Notes under the pieces: generated by a model
The model's input: only the letters and a program-made list of their open reading frames with translations
Database searches by the model: none
Told to the model about the DNA's origin: nothing
Position numbers and translations under genes: made by a program
Assembly (NCBI RefSeq): GCF_019059575.1
Contig: NW_024881626.1
Span: 310,001 to 374,000, forward strand
Direction of reading: 5' to 3'
Length of the DNA: 64,000 nucleotides
Source of the DNA: Amphibalanus amphitrite
Taxonomy: Eukaryota > Arthropoda > Thecostraca > Balanomorpha > Balanidae
Shown here: in pieces, positions 10,616 through 22,207 of the stretch
Layout: each line of letters opens with the position of its first letter
Position numbering within the stretch: position 1 is the first letter of the stretch

Positions 10616-13600
10616 CTGAAACGCGGCACGGGAGGGATCGATCAGACGCTGTCGTAAGCATGGCAACCCTCGCACGACACAGATGGACAGGTTACACAAT
10701 ACCATGGATGAAGTATATACCACACGGGTGCCAAACCGTGCTTATGACATGGGTATGTCGCTCTGCTCAACTCACATAGTCATTGTATCATGAACAGAAC
10801 AAAGTCAATCGCATCTGAAAATAGTCGAGAGAACAACTCTAGCTACAATGCAACATTCAGTCTTCAGATAAGTATAGCTAGTTTTTACGGAATTATGTCA
10901 AATCCAGCAACAAAATTTGTGTTACAAATTACCTAAGTGTCAAAGAACTCAAGCTTAGTCACTTTTTCATCAACTAATGCGTAAATACGCGGCATGGCGT
11001 GCACTGCTATGCTTCCTGAACTAGAGAGAGAGAGGGGTCTGACCAGGAAGCCGGCGGCCAGTGCCAGGTGGAGCAGCAGCACGACGGCGGTGACGGCGAT
11101 GGCGAGCCGGCGCTGCTCCTCGCCGAGCGCCGACCACAGGCTGGCGGCCAGCACGGCGCCGGAGACGGCGAACCCGGCCAGCATCAGCGCCCACTGCAGC
11201 TGCCAGACGCCGGACGCGCACAGCACCTGTCGGGGCGGTCCGCCGGTCAGCGATCACCTCAGGTAGGGACTCTGTGCTGAGCGTGCTCTGTCGTCGGTCG
11301 TGGCTCATAACGACACTGCCACCGCCCCAGAGTCGACAGCTACTCGCCAGATAGAGTCACCATCCACCGGTCCAGGGGTCTCTAAACGACAGCCGCCCGG
11401 CGTCCCGAGCCAGCAACCAACTCAGCAACAACACGTCAAAGGTCGCCAGTTGACCTCGTATACCTCTGTCCCACAAACGGCTCCACCGGGTCACACGTAC
11501 CGAGATGGGTATGTAGACGGTGAGGGAGTAGCCGTACAGACAGACGAGCTGCAGCAGGGTGACGGTGGCCTGCACGCCGCGCCACCAGAACACGGCCCAC
11601 AGCGCGATCGGCACCAGACACGAGTAGCAGAACACCACCGTGGCTGCCAGCGTCACTGCGACCAGACGGAGCCGTCAGCACGTCCCGGCAGCGGCCGAGG
11701 CGCGCAAACAAACAACTGCACGACCAGTGGCCGGGTCGAATAACACGCTCACCAGCGAACCTAAGTGAAACACATATAATTTGAGTCACGAACTAGACCA
11801 TACCCACAACTACCCTCTTCTTTGACTTAAAACAATTATTCCATATTTCTGACTGAAGTTTTCAGGCCAACATAGCATGTTGGCCATTTGCTCAGCCAAT
11901 TTAGTTGTGCTACTAATATATAATTAGAAAAACGGTTTTGTTGTCAGTTGTGTCAATGTAGCAACAGAAATAAAGCTTTTACGTCGACACCAAAACAGAC
12001 ATTTTCTACCCAGTCCCATGATAGATTGGAATCTTATGATTAATCAAACATGGGAAAAAAGAAGCCATATGATTACTATAGCTAGTAGCTACCATGTGAT
12101 AGGCATTGGTTTACTCTTGACGAGAATAAGAGGTTATGGCACGCGTTGCTGTTTTAGTCGATTATTTTACAGTAAGTGACTATTTTAGGTGCGCGGATAA
12201 CATAAGGCAGACAGCCAGTGGCCGTGTTCCGCGGCTGACCGGCTGTGTAAGGGGCCTGGTTGGACGTACGTTTGTGAAAGTCGTATCTCCAGTGGTAGCG
12301 GTCGCCGGCAGCCGCCACCTGCAGGTAGTTGGCCAGGTTTCCCATCACAGCGATCGAGATGACCAAGGTGACGCCGATCCAGAACGGACCTGCCGTCACG
12401 ACACGAACCGTTACGGGCGCCACAGCGCACAATTACTGAACGTCATATATCACAAGCATAAGTGTCACGATACAGATCGGGTCACATATTCGCAATCTAA
12501 CCAGTGCATTAAAAGATACTTGTCATTTCATTTGCAACTAAGCAACAAAGCGTAAATTGATTTGTCAAGATACTCTTTTTGCTTTATTACGGAGCGAGCG
12601 AAGCGAGCGGAGTCGTACGTAGAATAACGGAAATTTCTTAGTATGAGCGGCCGGCCATGGTTACGCTTTTGCGACGCTTATATCTCAGCAACCACTTGAC
12701 CGATTTACATGAGGTAAATTTTATAGGGTAGCTTCATTCCTTCTACCAAGTATCTGACTATACCCGATGCATGTGGGTGACCCCTTATGCACGTGCCACG
12801 TGCAAAACGAAGAGGTGTCACTTTTGTAATTGTTGCAATATCTCGGTAACTACTTAGCCGATTGCGCTGAAAGTTGGCATGTAGGTAGGCACCCACTAGG
12901 CAATGCATTTGCATGTGCCACAGTTGGGGTGCTGCTGCACGTGCGCACGTGCAGGGGTCGATTCCATATCTCGAGAACAGCTGGACCGATTGCGCTCAAA
13001 TTTGGTGCACGGTTAAAGACCGGCTACTAGGGTGCCGTGCACAATAGGGTGTGTCATTTTGGGCACTTTTTTCGCAAAACATGGTGCTCCACTGATTTTA
13101 TCGTGCCCCAGACACGTAGAAACCGTGTGACATTTTTTATTTCCCCCAAATATTAACACCCATGCGGCGCCGACCGCCGACACTTTGGCCTATCTCTCAG
13201 CATTAGCGACCTCAGCGCCCCTAGCGGCAATGTTTTGAACTAACACGCTCGCTATGCTTTGTGAGCTTACGATCATCATTAAATGCATTTTACCGAAATG
13301 ACGCCTTGCTGTTGGCTTGTCTGGCACTCAGAATGTTGGTGAAAATGTGATGTTATGCATCTTAAAGCACGAAATAGTTCTGTGTTAATGTACATTGCAT
13401 AGTTCTACCCCCGATCCCCGTCCTGGTCTGACGGGATACGTACGAGCGCATGTTTATAGTGCCTGCTATTAGGTGTCACATGTTTTTTTTTTTTTGTAGC
13501 GTCGTTCACTGCATAGACCCCGGGGAACAGGGGGGGGGGCAGTGGGGGCGCTTACCCCCCCCCTCCAACTTGAGAGCCTAGTGGGCGCCGCCCCCTCAAC

Positions 13601-16600
13601 ATTGATGCAACGATGAAGGATCTCTGCTCCGGCTTTTATGGACCTACATGTCTGTTTTTATATAAACATCAGCACAAGGTATTTGTCTTGCATGTGAATG
13701 GTTTCTGCTGATTCGGCATCGATTTAAGAACACCTGCTATTGTCATCCCACTTTGATTTTATCTGAACTTGGTGATGATAACTTTGGTAGGTCAGATTTT
13801 ATACTGGACCATTTTGGTTCCGGATGGTATTTGATTTGGCGTGATGAGAACATTATGACGTACAACGGTGGTAAAGTCGTTGATTGATACAGGTTTACTC
13901 GCTCCGGTGGGAGGCAGTAGCGGCGGAACACCTTCAATTAAGTGGAGGGGGGGGGAGGGACACTGCCGAATTTTGGTCCCATTCTTTCCATGCAACGCCC
14001 ATAGGGCTAATGTTAAAATGCCCAAATCAGAGGGGGCACGCCGCACGGTGCCCCGGTGCCCTCCCCGTTCCGCCGCCTATGGTGGGAGGGCGGCGTGTGG
14101 GACTCAGAAGGAGACTAATGGCGTGTGTTGTGCCTTTGGTAGGACCCTCAGTATCACCGATGCAGGGCCTTCAGAGCCTCCAATTAGGGGCCTTTAGAGG
14201 CACTGGTGTGGGGTCCTCACAGACGCCCGTGTGGCCCCTCAGAGGTGCTAGTGTGAATCCCTCATAAGCGCCGGTGAGGGTCCTCACAGAATACAGACGC
14301 CGTTGTGGACCCTCAGAGACACTGGTGTGGGTCCGTTACATGTGGGTGTGTGGCCCTTAGAGCTGCTGGTGCGAACCCTTTAAAAGTCGGCAGGGGGCCC
14401 TCAACGACCGGGGAGGGGGACCTCAGACCGGCAAGGGGCCCACAGAGGCCGGCGGCATTTTCAGAAGCCCTGTGGGGTCATTAGATACCGACAAGGTACT
14501 CTGAGACGCCAGTGCGGCCCTCAGTCTCTGGTGTAGGGCCCTCAGAGTTGCAGGTAGGTGGCCGTCAGATATGCTTTTGCCGAACCCTCACAGGCGCAGG
14601 TGTGGGTACCTCAGAGCCACCAATATAGGGTTGCATAAATGGTGTGGCACTGGCTTGGGGGACCCTCAGTGGTGTCCTTATGGGCCCTTAGAACCACTGG
14701 TGTGGGTCTCTCAGAGGTGCTGGTTGTGAACCCTCAGAGGCCCTGCTGAGGGCCCTCACGGTCTCCGTTATGGGATCCTCAGAAGCCGGCGTAGACCCTG
14801 ACGGAGATCTTAGTGTGGCTACTTAGGGACTCATGAGGTGCCCTTACGAGACCTGTGAGGTCTTTCTCAGCTGAAATATAGTCAGCGTGGACCTTAGAGG
14901 TCAGTTGGTGCCGCAGGGGTCTTTATGGCCGGGTGGGCTCTCAGAAGCACCAGTGAGGGCCCTCAGTCTCACAGTCGTCGTAATGGGGCCGTCAGAGACA
15001 TTGGTGTGAGGCCATTACTGATTACAGGTTGGCGTAAGGCCCTAGATATGGCCCCTCTTGGGCCGGCAAGGACTCTCAGAGGCACGCTAGCGGCCATAAG
15101 AGGCCGGTAAAGGGCCCTCAGAGGCCGCCAGTAGCCTTCAGAAGCCGGTGTGTAACCCTCATGGACAATTTAGTGAGGCTTCTTTGGACTCACGAGGTGC
15201 TGTTACGAGCCCTATTCTTTATGAATCGAAATATGGCCAGCATAGACCCTGAGCGGTAAACTGGTGCCACAGAGCCCCTCCAACCCGAGGGGTCCTCTGA
15301 ATGCGATAGGGGGGGGGGACTAGATGGCACGTGCCTCCTGGGACCCCTTGACTACGCTACTATTTCACATGCGTCATGTCAGGTATTTTGGGCTTGCACC
15401 CGAACTTGAAGAATGTTCCTGGGCCCCTGTGGCAATATATTGTATTCATTATAGGTATTCGTCATTAGCTTGCACTCTCTGCAATCTGCCCATACAATTA
15501 TTTGTCCCTAGACGCGCTTACAGAGAGCAGGGATAAGCCCATACAGTCAACGGCCTGTTAGTTTCGCAAACAGCCGCCAGGGGCGCTAGGGTCGCCTATG
15601 TTGTGAGATAGGGTAAACTTCTCTCGCTCGGCGCCGCCTGGGGGTTAAAATTTGCGGGAAATTAACAATGCCACGCCAATTCCACATGAGTGGAGCACAA
15701 TAAAATCGATGGAGCACCTTGCATTGCGATTAGTGACACACCCTAGTGCACAAGTCAGTTGGTACCCATTTTGCACGTGCGCACGTGCAGGGTGCCGCTT
15801 CCAGATCTCGAGAACGGCTGGGCCGATTGTGCTCAAATTTGGCACATCGCTAGAGACCGGTTAGTAGGGTGCCGTGCACCAGTCAGTTGGAGGTACCGCC
15901 TCGTAATTTCGCACGTGAAAGGCCCACCCTCTCGCTCGCTCCGTTAGTGGCCCCAAAAGGCGTTATACTGGTCTAAATGTTACCTGTACATATGCCCAGA
16001 GAGCGATATTTTTTTAGACTATTATGTTTTATAAAGATTTTTGCATTTTAATCGTCCGTAACATGTTGGCGTATTTCCTGTTTGCCTACAAACAATAGGA
16101 AAACCTCGAGTGCATCAATTACCGGGGCACCAGAACCCACGGTATCCGAGGACTGTTCAAACATCCCCCGAGCCCGTACTTGCGTTAGTGAAAACAACTC
16201 TATTTTTCATCTAGATTTACGATTTTCCTGCTGGTTGATCAGGGAATTTGATGTTCATAGGAATATTGACAAGTTTCATCTGCATGCATGCGCACCTAAA
16301 AAACGTGTACTTTGGAGCGTGCACATTGCAAACGCAACACAAATATGCAATACGGACCGTAAAGATCTGGATTCTGCTGAAGCCGGTCTTTCAGGAAGTT
16401 GGTACCCGGTTTGGGGACCATGGACCAGAGACAGCGGTCTCGAACGTCGCTCGTGTCGACGTTGAAGTAGCGTCGATAGTATTCGACGGTCCAGATGGCG
16501 CCACCACCGCCGGCAGGCTTCTCCTCTCCCAGCAGCTGCCGGCAGCAATGGTCCATTGTAAAATATCAACGTGTTTTTCCAAACCCCACATCTTTCCTCC

Positions 16601-19600
16601 CGTAAATTTCAGGAAAACACGAAAGATCACTTTTAAGGTGTCCAACAGCCGATTCTGATCAAATATGTGTGTCCGTAGGCATGTTCTGGTATTGCTTGAT
16701 CTGCCAAAACAGACAAACTTGAGAAAACCCGAGTGACTGTACCTTTTTAAAGTTTCTGTCTAACTTATCGAAAATTCACGCGATGTGAGGTTTGGAAAAA
16801 ACGAATTGGAAGGGACATTGATATGTGAACAGAAAATAACAGCAAATGTATCTACTTATGATTTATGTCTCAGCCTAAAGAGCGAAACGATTTTGTTTCA
16901 AATATATTCAGGACTCTTGAATGAAAAACACAGGTAGAGTATTTACTATTTACCGAACCACTTCAACTGTCTCACCAGCATTTTGTGCGAGCAGTGAGCG
17001 CCCATGTTTTGACTTTGTAAGACAGTCCGTGCGTATAGGCTGTGGAGTGTGGCCCGGGCTGTGAGCGTGTCTGTGATTGCTTTTACTGCTTTATTGTGAT
17101 GGTGTCAATGACTGAGATGCCTGCAACCTGCACAAATTACACTCTACCTGCCACTTTGAAAGCATGAAACGTCAAACTAGCGGAAAAAAATCCCGGGCAG
17201 GCAGAGGCAAGCGCCGAGTGCAAGCTGCTGCGGCGGCGCGTCTGGCAGCAGCACCAGCAAGCACGTTGCCTTGAATGCCAACATGACTGGGAATACAGCA
17301 AAAACAGACTGATTTTCCAGACTGCTCCACCGAAGTAAGCCGAGTTAAAATATCCCGCACGATGGGGTCAACTGGGTTAAAACTCCGTAAAGCCTTAGGC
17401 CAGTGGCTGTTAAGAGAATCAGATAAAAGCAGGTAAAAGGGATTGCCAGAAAACTTGATTAAACACAAGGCCCTCTCAATCCTCTGAAGAAAATACCGAG
17501 GCGGAAGGTGGCAGAGAAAAGGAGCGGATGTCACGACCTGCGACCAGCGACAAAAGAGTAGCCGGAGCAGCCCGCTCTCTCGGTTGTCTTCGAGCCGTCT
17601 GTATAGCCCGGAATAAAACTATCATAAAAGGCAGCAATGTGCTCTAAGGCTCTGGATCGCGCCTCAGCAGGCAGCAACTTGTCCTTTTAACAACCAAGAG
17701 TGAGAGGTCCACTTGAGGTTTGGCGCTTTTCCAAGGTGGAGGGGCGTGACTTCTTATTTGCTTGCGTATCATTCAAGTTTGAAAATATATATATTGGGGC
17801 AACAATTTATCAAGATGATGAAAAGTTGGGGTTTATGCGAGGATGGCGGAGTCATCTGCGCCTATAGTAACATAAGTTAGGGTTCACATTGGTGCAATTT
17901 GAACAGGCTAAAAAATATGTAAAATATTGAATGGTTCCTACTCATTCCTAAGCACTGCCAGCGCTGCCAAAGACAGTTTTGAGCACAATTGCTAAATAAA
18001 ATGTGGACCTGGACATGTTACAGGTAACTACAGTTCGTTTTTCAAAAGCAGTTTGGTTCAAACTCAAAATTTATTATCAAGACTCTCACGCGAGTTTTGG
18101 CAAGTTCAGCGTCTGGCTAGGATTTTTTTACACTAGAACGCTCTATGTCAAATTGTGATCGTAAAAGTGCATGTAAATCGTGTCTAAATAAACCTACGCC
18201 CCGTTGAGGTCTGGCAGCAGGCCTTGTTTGGGGGAGGGGGGGGGGGCAGGGTCGTATCTCTGGAAACAATAGCCAGATAGGAAGAATTCAAATGACATTT
18301 GAAAAGACTCATTGAAATACACAATACACGATATCAATGACCTCAATATTGACCTAGGACGTTGCAAGGGGTAGATCTGCACTGATATCAAAAAGTGTAA
18401 GGGAATATTCAAAAGTATTAGCAGCCCCTTGGAATCCCAAAAGTGAGGACTTTGAAATTAAATATCTCTGAATTAACGCTTTTCCTGGAGTATTCAAACT
18501 GGTATTTGCAAGCTAGCGACCTCAATTTGGCTATCTTCACTCAAAACTAATGTTTAGGTGGGATGGCCACTTTTAATTAGATGACATTTGATTTTCTCAA
18601 GTTTCAGTTGAGCCCTTTTCGCCAGCATATCACACATTTTAGCCCTTGCCGCTGGCTAAAATGTGTGAGAAGTTGAAACACATAAATGGAGCCAAACCTC
18701 TTTTAAAAAGCAAACTAGAGAACCATGATGCCTCCAGCTGCATGTTTATCCCGAAGCTCACACTACATATGTACAATGTAAGCATGATTTTGCATAGCCT
18801 AACAAAATGTTAGCACTGTAAGTGACTATCTACTGACTATACAAAGGTTAAGGGCACACACCTACCTTGTTTTCCTCAACAGTTCCTTCCAGATCATCAT
18901 CTACTGCTGAGTCAGGGAACTGTTTAAATGTGTGTGTCTGCTGATCAGATGTATCCAGCTCCACTAGTGTGCTGTCCACCGGAAAATCTGAAAAATTTAA
19001 CAACAGACATGGTCAAGTGAAGCACCTTCATCAGTATCCTGTGACAGTAGCAAGGTCAATTGCATTTCACAGATGATCATCTGGTTCAAAATTACTTCTT
19101 TATGACTAATTTACCTGACTCACATTTCATACTTGCTGATATTTACAACCCCACAGCGGCAGTCAACTTGTCCGAAAGTATAACTAACTTTCATCAATCA
19201 AGCACACTGCGCCAGCAAACCAGTACCTACCTAATTCATCAGTATTCAGAACATTTTTTTTTAATTGAAATACCATTCATCTCAACAATACAATGTGTGC
19301 TAGCCAGTTTTCCCAGTCATTGTCTCGGCAAATCTTATGCTGAGACCAGTTTTATCAACATAAAAATAGCCCCCTGGCAGAATTTTTGCCCAAAGACAAA
19401 CAGCTTCACATATGAAGCATTAATGCGATGGCTAGGCTAGGTATGTAAGTGGATGGGGCTTTACCATTTACACTCAGTATGTGAAGCAGTCTTTCGGCAA
19501 ACACATTCTGGCATGCGCAGGGCCCTCTAACTGGCATGTGGCTGTTTTCCTGTTGGTAAAACTGGCCTGTGTGCTAAAAAATATGCTTATATACTCTGTT

Positions 19601-19982
19601 CCGTTTCAAGTTTGCAGCCGAAGTGCCCTGCTGCAAGCAGTGCATGATTTCTGTAAATACAGCTCTTACATTTTAAGAAGCAAATTCTTGAGCGGAGGAG
19701 CGATCAGCCGAAGAAACTCCGACTGCAAGCTTGATATGGAACAGACTATAGTGCAGGACGGTCAAACTTGAATAAAACTGACTTTAGTGATAGGGAACCC
19801 CTCACACGAAGAATCAATGCACATACTTATACGCACCCAATACCCTATGTGGTAGTGATCTATATTCTGCCCAATACCGCCCAATACCTACCTATCTGAA
19901 ATAGAAAAAGTGTGAGCTTGCCAAACATTTGGCACCTACCTTGAAAGTCAAAATTGCCAGAACTTTGCTTGCTGGGATCCAT
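10361..19982 (-). CDS. YIPF1: Yip1-family Golgi membrane protein, YIPF1/YIPF2 type, seven exons
   Basis: Seven minus-strand exons join in phase to 351 aa: 19940-19982, 18866-18987, 16358-16535, 12270-12389, 11501-11655, 11044-11226 and 10361-10615. The total is 1056 nt with the TAG stop. All introns start GT and end AG. YIPF proteins are five-pass membrane proteins of the Golgi and ER-Golgi traffic that bind Rab GTPases. Seen here are an acidic cytosolic N-terminus, WTVEYYRRYFNVDTSDV, the family signature NPDLYGPFWIG around residue 113, and five hydrophobic segments (about 116-138, 155-180, 187-206, 214-240 and 245-267), with VCLYGYSL in the third. The C-terminus (268-351) is an unusual alanine/proline-rich tail, longer than the short tail of vertebrate YIPF1. 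Introns 2 and 3 are filled with transposon remains. YIPF1 and YIPF2 cannot be separated. Confidence 0.9.
11044..11226 (-). CDS. YIPF1: YIPF gene, exon 6
   Basis: The exon runs from the acceptor CCCCGACAG|GTG to the donor CTG|GTCAGA, 61 codons in phase 0 at both ends. It encodes membrane segments four and five. Confidence 0.9.
11501..11655 (-). CDS. YIPF1: YIPF gene, exon 5
   Basis: The exon runs from the acceptor GTCGCAG|TG to the donor TCG|GTACGT. It encodes LAATVVFCYSCLVPIALW (second segment) and LVCLYGYSLTVYIPIS (third segment), the best-conserved part of the protein. Confidence 0.92.
12270..12389 (-). CDS. YIPF1: YIPF gene, exon 4
   Basis: The acceptor GACGGCAG|GT completes the glycine codon begun in exon 3, restoring DLY-G-PFWIG. 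The exon encodes the first membrane segment and the loop YHWRYDFHK, and ends at the donor C|GTACGT. Confidence 0.92.
13045..15745. mobile_element. hAT-like non-autonomous transposon, 2.7 kb, 8-bp target duplication
   Basis: Both ends carry the 12-bp terminal repeat TAGGGTGTGTCA in inverted orientation. Looser similarity continues inward about 70 bp, including GGTGCTCCA and GATTTTAT in both ends. An exact 8-bp direct repeat, GTGCACAA, flanks it (13037-13044 and 15746-15753). An 8-bp duplication and a TAGGG terminus fit the hAT superfamily. No transposase frame remains. The interior holds a poly-G-rich segment (about 13880-14090) also found inverted at 29340-29525, and a degenerate minisatellite (14140-15310). 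Confidence 0.85.
14140..15310. repeat. Degenerate CCCTCAGAG-type minisatellite inside the hAT-like element
   Basis: Variants of GGTGTGGGNCCCTCAGAGGC recur roughly every 30 bp over more than 1 kb, with much divergence in both sequence and spacing. This is an old tandem array carried within the transposon; no coding frame runs through it. Confidence 0.65.
16358..16535 (-). CDS. YIPF1: YIPF gene, exon 3
   Basis: The exon runs from the acceptor TGCCGGCAG|CTG to the donor TACG|GTCCGT. It encodes LLGEEKPAGGGGAIWTVEYY, then YFNVDTSDV and LQQNPDLY, the cytosolic segment leading into the family signature. Confidence 0.9.
17172..17745 (-). pseudogene. RNase H fragment of an I-clade LINE
   Basis: The minus strand shows a decayed copy of the RNase H domain of the I element at 31469-38263. 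It contains YLLLSDSLNSHWPKAL, FNPVDPIVRDILTRLTSVEQ and IPSHVGIQGN. Frame breaks and substitutions are present, such as GNVLAGAAA where the intact copy has GNELADAAA. Both ends are missing. It lies in YIPF intron 2 in the same orientation as the gene. Confidence 0.85.
18630..18668. other. Perfect 15-bp inverted repeat with 9-nt loop
   Basis: TCACACATTTTAGCC at 18630-18644 is matched by its exact complement at 18654-18668. It lies in YIPF intron 2 and could be a hairpin or the remnant of a small inverted-repeat element. Function unknown. Confidence 0.7.
18866..18987 (-). CDS. YIPF1: YIPF gene, exon 2
   Basis: The exon runs from the acceptor AATTTTTCAG|AT to the donor AAG|GTAGGT. It completes the aspartate codon split from exon 1, then encodes 40 residues of the acidic N-terminus, including VELDTSDQQ and DSAVDDDLEG. 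Confidence 0.82.
19940..19982 (-). CDS. YIPF1: YIPF gene, exon 1 with start codon
   Basis: The exon runs from the ATG at 19982 to the donor CAAG|GTAGGT at 19940: 14 codons (MDPSKQSSGNFDFQ) plus one base. The phase matches exon 2 exactly. The start was chosen because the total length then closes in frame across all seven exons. Confidence 0.75.
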
Positions 19983-20274
19983 TTCAACCAGTCTTGATTT
20001 TGAAGTTTGAACTTTGACTTGAACTCAAACTGAAAGGTCAAGGTGGTGGAGTTGCGGCGGCGGAGATCGTCGGCAAGGGGGGGGGGGGGTAAGGGTAGGG
20101 GCTTTTTTAAGCTTCACGCTTGTGTTCAGTGTGTTATCGTACTAAGAATAGGAACCATGTAGAATCACACCACCTCCTTGATATCTCAACAAGCTCAATA
20201 ATTTTCCGTATTTTGTTTTGGTTCAGAGCGCTGTTCGGCAGCCGGCTATTTTGTGTGCAGGGTATGACGTATTT

Positions 20275-20311
20275 CGCGAGCCGACGTCACAGGCGGTGAC
20301 GTCGGCTCGCG
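20275..20311. promoter_or_regulatory. CRE-type palindrome upstream of the YIPF gene
   Basis: GCGAGCCGACGTCAC, a 5-nt spacer and its exact complement form a 15-bp inverted repeat holding two TGACGTC half-sites, about 300 bp upstream of the YIPF start codon. The surrounding DNA is CpG-rich and has no TATA box. CREB/ATF-family binding is the simplest reading, but this is inference. Confidence 0.4.
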
Positions 20312-20834
20312 CGCGAGCCGAGCGCCAACGACAAACTAACGGGAACCCTCGGACACCCTCGGGGCATAAACCGCGGAGAAGCATATTGAGCGAGTCTCAT
20401 AAGGAAAATTCATATATTTTCGTTTCTCAAATGATAATCAGGGTGTCTCTTACCTTTGTACATATTATTTAGGCTTACCTAACACTTCAGTTGCCAAATA
20501 TCTGCAATTTATTCAAGCGAAGGTATTTTCAGTAAATATCAATGGTATAGACCGAAATCTTTTGAATAAAAACTCCAACTAACAGAAATAAAAATAACTT
20601 AATTTATTCCAACCATTTCCTCCAAATAAACAACGTAAAAACTCACTTTTACACACATCATTCATAATAAAGCATACTAACACGCCGCTTTTGACAATTG
20701 CGGCGTCGAGTGGCGCGCTGCTAGCGCTCTTTTTCGATCGCAGAGACCCTGCACGCGCGCGAGCACACTACGTCACGTCCGGGGGGCACAGGTATATGAA
20801 AAATCGCAGTGACGTAACACTTTTCTCGCTTCTC

Positions 20835-20863
20835 ATTGGTCAATAGCCCGTTGCCGGGGTAAC
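20835..20863. promoter_or_regulatory. RFX-type X-box next to a CCAAT box
   Basis: GTTGCCGGGGTAAC at 20850-20863 fits the X-box half-sites GTTGCC and GGTAAC with a 2-bp spacer. ATTGG, an inverted CCAAT box, lies about 10 bp to its left. TGACGTAA at about 20810 and CACGTCACG at about 20771 are further CRE-like sites. This could be a distal promoter part of the YIPF gene or the promoter of an unseen rightward gene. Confidence 0.35.
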
Positions 20864-21042
20864 GTGCACGTATGTGAGCGCGGGCAAGAGTACTAGCCGG
20901 CCGCCGACAGGCATTTAGGAAAATTTACGTGGCTTTCCTCAGGGATACAAAAAAGTAACCAAAGCGATTTTGGATTCTGAGTACCTGTGACGTCATAAAC
21001 ACCTCTTTCTTCCAGTAAGCTTTACACGCTTTTCCCAAACTT

Positions 21043-21067
21043 AGGTAGGTAGGTAGGTAGGTAGGTA
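21043..21067. repeat. GGTA microsatellite
   Basis: Six perfect GGTA units lie head to tail. They also create a short spurious open frame on the minus strand. Confidence 0.95.
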
Positions 21068-21227
21068 CAGTTTTAGCACTTGAAAGTTGAAACAGAGTTT
21101 TGAACTGGAATTGCGTACACTGAGAATCACATTTTACAACTTTGGCTGATAGCACTCCCCTGAGGACTTTCGACTGTCTCCATTCTGCCGCTTTTCCAAG
21201 ATTCCTATAGATACACTACTATCCCAG

Positions 21228-21590
21228 TAAACATGCCGACGTCGGCCGACGTCGGGGTGGCGTCGGCAACTCGGCATCGGCATGCCGACGTCAGTGGCGG
21301 ATCCAGGAAAACTCCAAGGAGGGGGCCATGAATCGAAGTGGTGCCCCTACCTACCCAGTAAACATGCCGACGTCCGCCCGACGTCGGCAACTCGGTATCG
21401 ACATGCCGACGTCGGCCCGACGTCGGTCCAACCTCGGCACGACGTCGGCTGGATGTCGGATATGCCCGCATGTTCCGACGTCCAGCCGAGGTCCAGCCGA
21501 CGTCGGGCCGACGTCGGACCGAGATCAATTGCTGAGGTCTAGCCGACGTCGGGCCGACGTCGGGGCGACGTCGGACCGACATCGGCTGCT
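21228..21590. repeat. CCGACGTCGG palindrome array, locus 1
   Basis: It begins CCCAGTAAACATGCCGACG and contains more than ten copies of the self-complementary decamer CCGACGTCGG or one-base variants, at irregular spacing of about 10-20 bp. A second start of the same type occurs at about 21356. Between them is an AGTGGCGGATCCAGG segment, also present at about 41860-41875. A shared tail (about 21600-21775) recurs at 42000-42160. Frames through the array are open because the repeat lacks stops; they are not genes. Confidence 0.8.
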
Positions 21591-22044
21591 GTTTTGACCG
21601 TTAAAATAATATAAAATATATGTGTCATGTTTCATAAAGAGCTTCTGTATTCAAAATATCCTCAAGAAACTCAAATCTTCCTCCACGCCGCAACCCCCTG
21701 ATCTGGACTGGACGGGGAACTTTATCCCATTTGGGATCGCCCGTAAGCCGAGCTCGCCCGTAGCCGGGTGCGGTGAGTGCTTGGGGGCTGCTCGGCCTAT
21801 CCTTTGGTCAGGCTCAGCCCCGGCAACTCACCAGGGCCGGGCCCAGTTCATATAGAAAGGCCAGTCGGTAAGTGTCACTTTTACCGGGGTTACATGAGCA
21901 AGTACTCGTAAATGCGTATCAAGGAACGGATTTTCCTATTCGCTCACCATTGTAGTCCGTTTGTAATGCGTATTAACTCTGCTCATGTAACCCCGAGCTT
22001 TGCCAAAATGCCACTTATCAAAGGGACACTTTGGGAAACGTTGG

Positions 22045-22080
22045 TGCAGAACAGAACAGATTTATTTGAATAAGATCCAC
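22045..22080 (-). other. 3' end of the CR1-like element: AATAAA plus TGTTC tail
   Basis: On the minus strand, downstream of the ORF ending at 22208, CAAATAAATCTGTTCTGTTCTGC combines a poly(A)-like signal with two and a half TGTTC units. Short tandem tails of this kind are typical of CR1/L2-like LINEs and mark the 3' terminus. Confidence 0.6.
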
Positions 22081-22207
22081 GATTACATGGCTTTTCACTT
22101 ACTCGCGTCTGAATGGTAATACAATGGGAAGTTGGAACAGACACACGGAAATGACTACAAACATTCGCATACCATGCATACACTCGCACCAGAAACGATA
22201 TCGTGAA

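Larger units (their letters stand above)
12586..15971. repeat. CACGTG-rich modular repeat, copy 2, split by a hAT-like insertion
   Basis: This is the same repeat as at 4722-5420, in reverse orientation. It starts at TACGGAGCGAGCGAAGCGAG and ends at the complement of CCAGTATAACGCC near 15971. The element at 13045-15745 interrupts it. Removing the insert and one copy of GTGCACAA gives back the uninterrupted sequence of copy 1 at that point. The whole composite lies in intron 3 of the YIPF gene. Confidence 0.85.

Noticed and set aside
10303-10779. A 158-codon plus-strand frame
   Set aside because: Antisense of YIPF exon 7 and its flanks; the minus-strand exon has splice sites and family homology.
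19060-19440. A 126-codon plus-strand frame in YIPF intron 1
   Set aside because: No domain, ordinary AT-rich composition, length within what chance allows.
21205-21597. Arginine/proline/threonine-rich frames (SARRRAEVGPTS type), also at 24680-25085 and 41722-42568
   Set aside because: Translations of the CCGACGTCGG palindrome arrays, open on both strands because the repeat has no stop.
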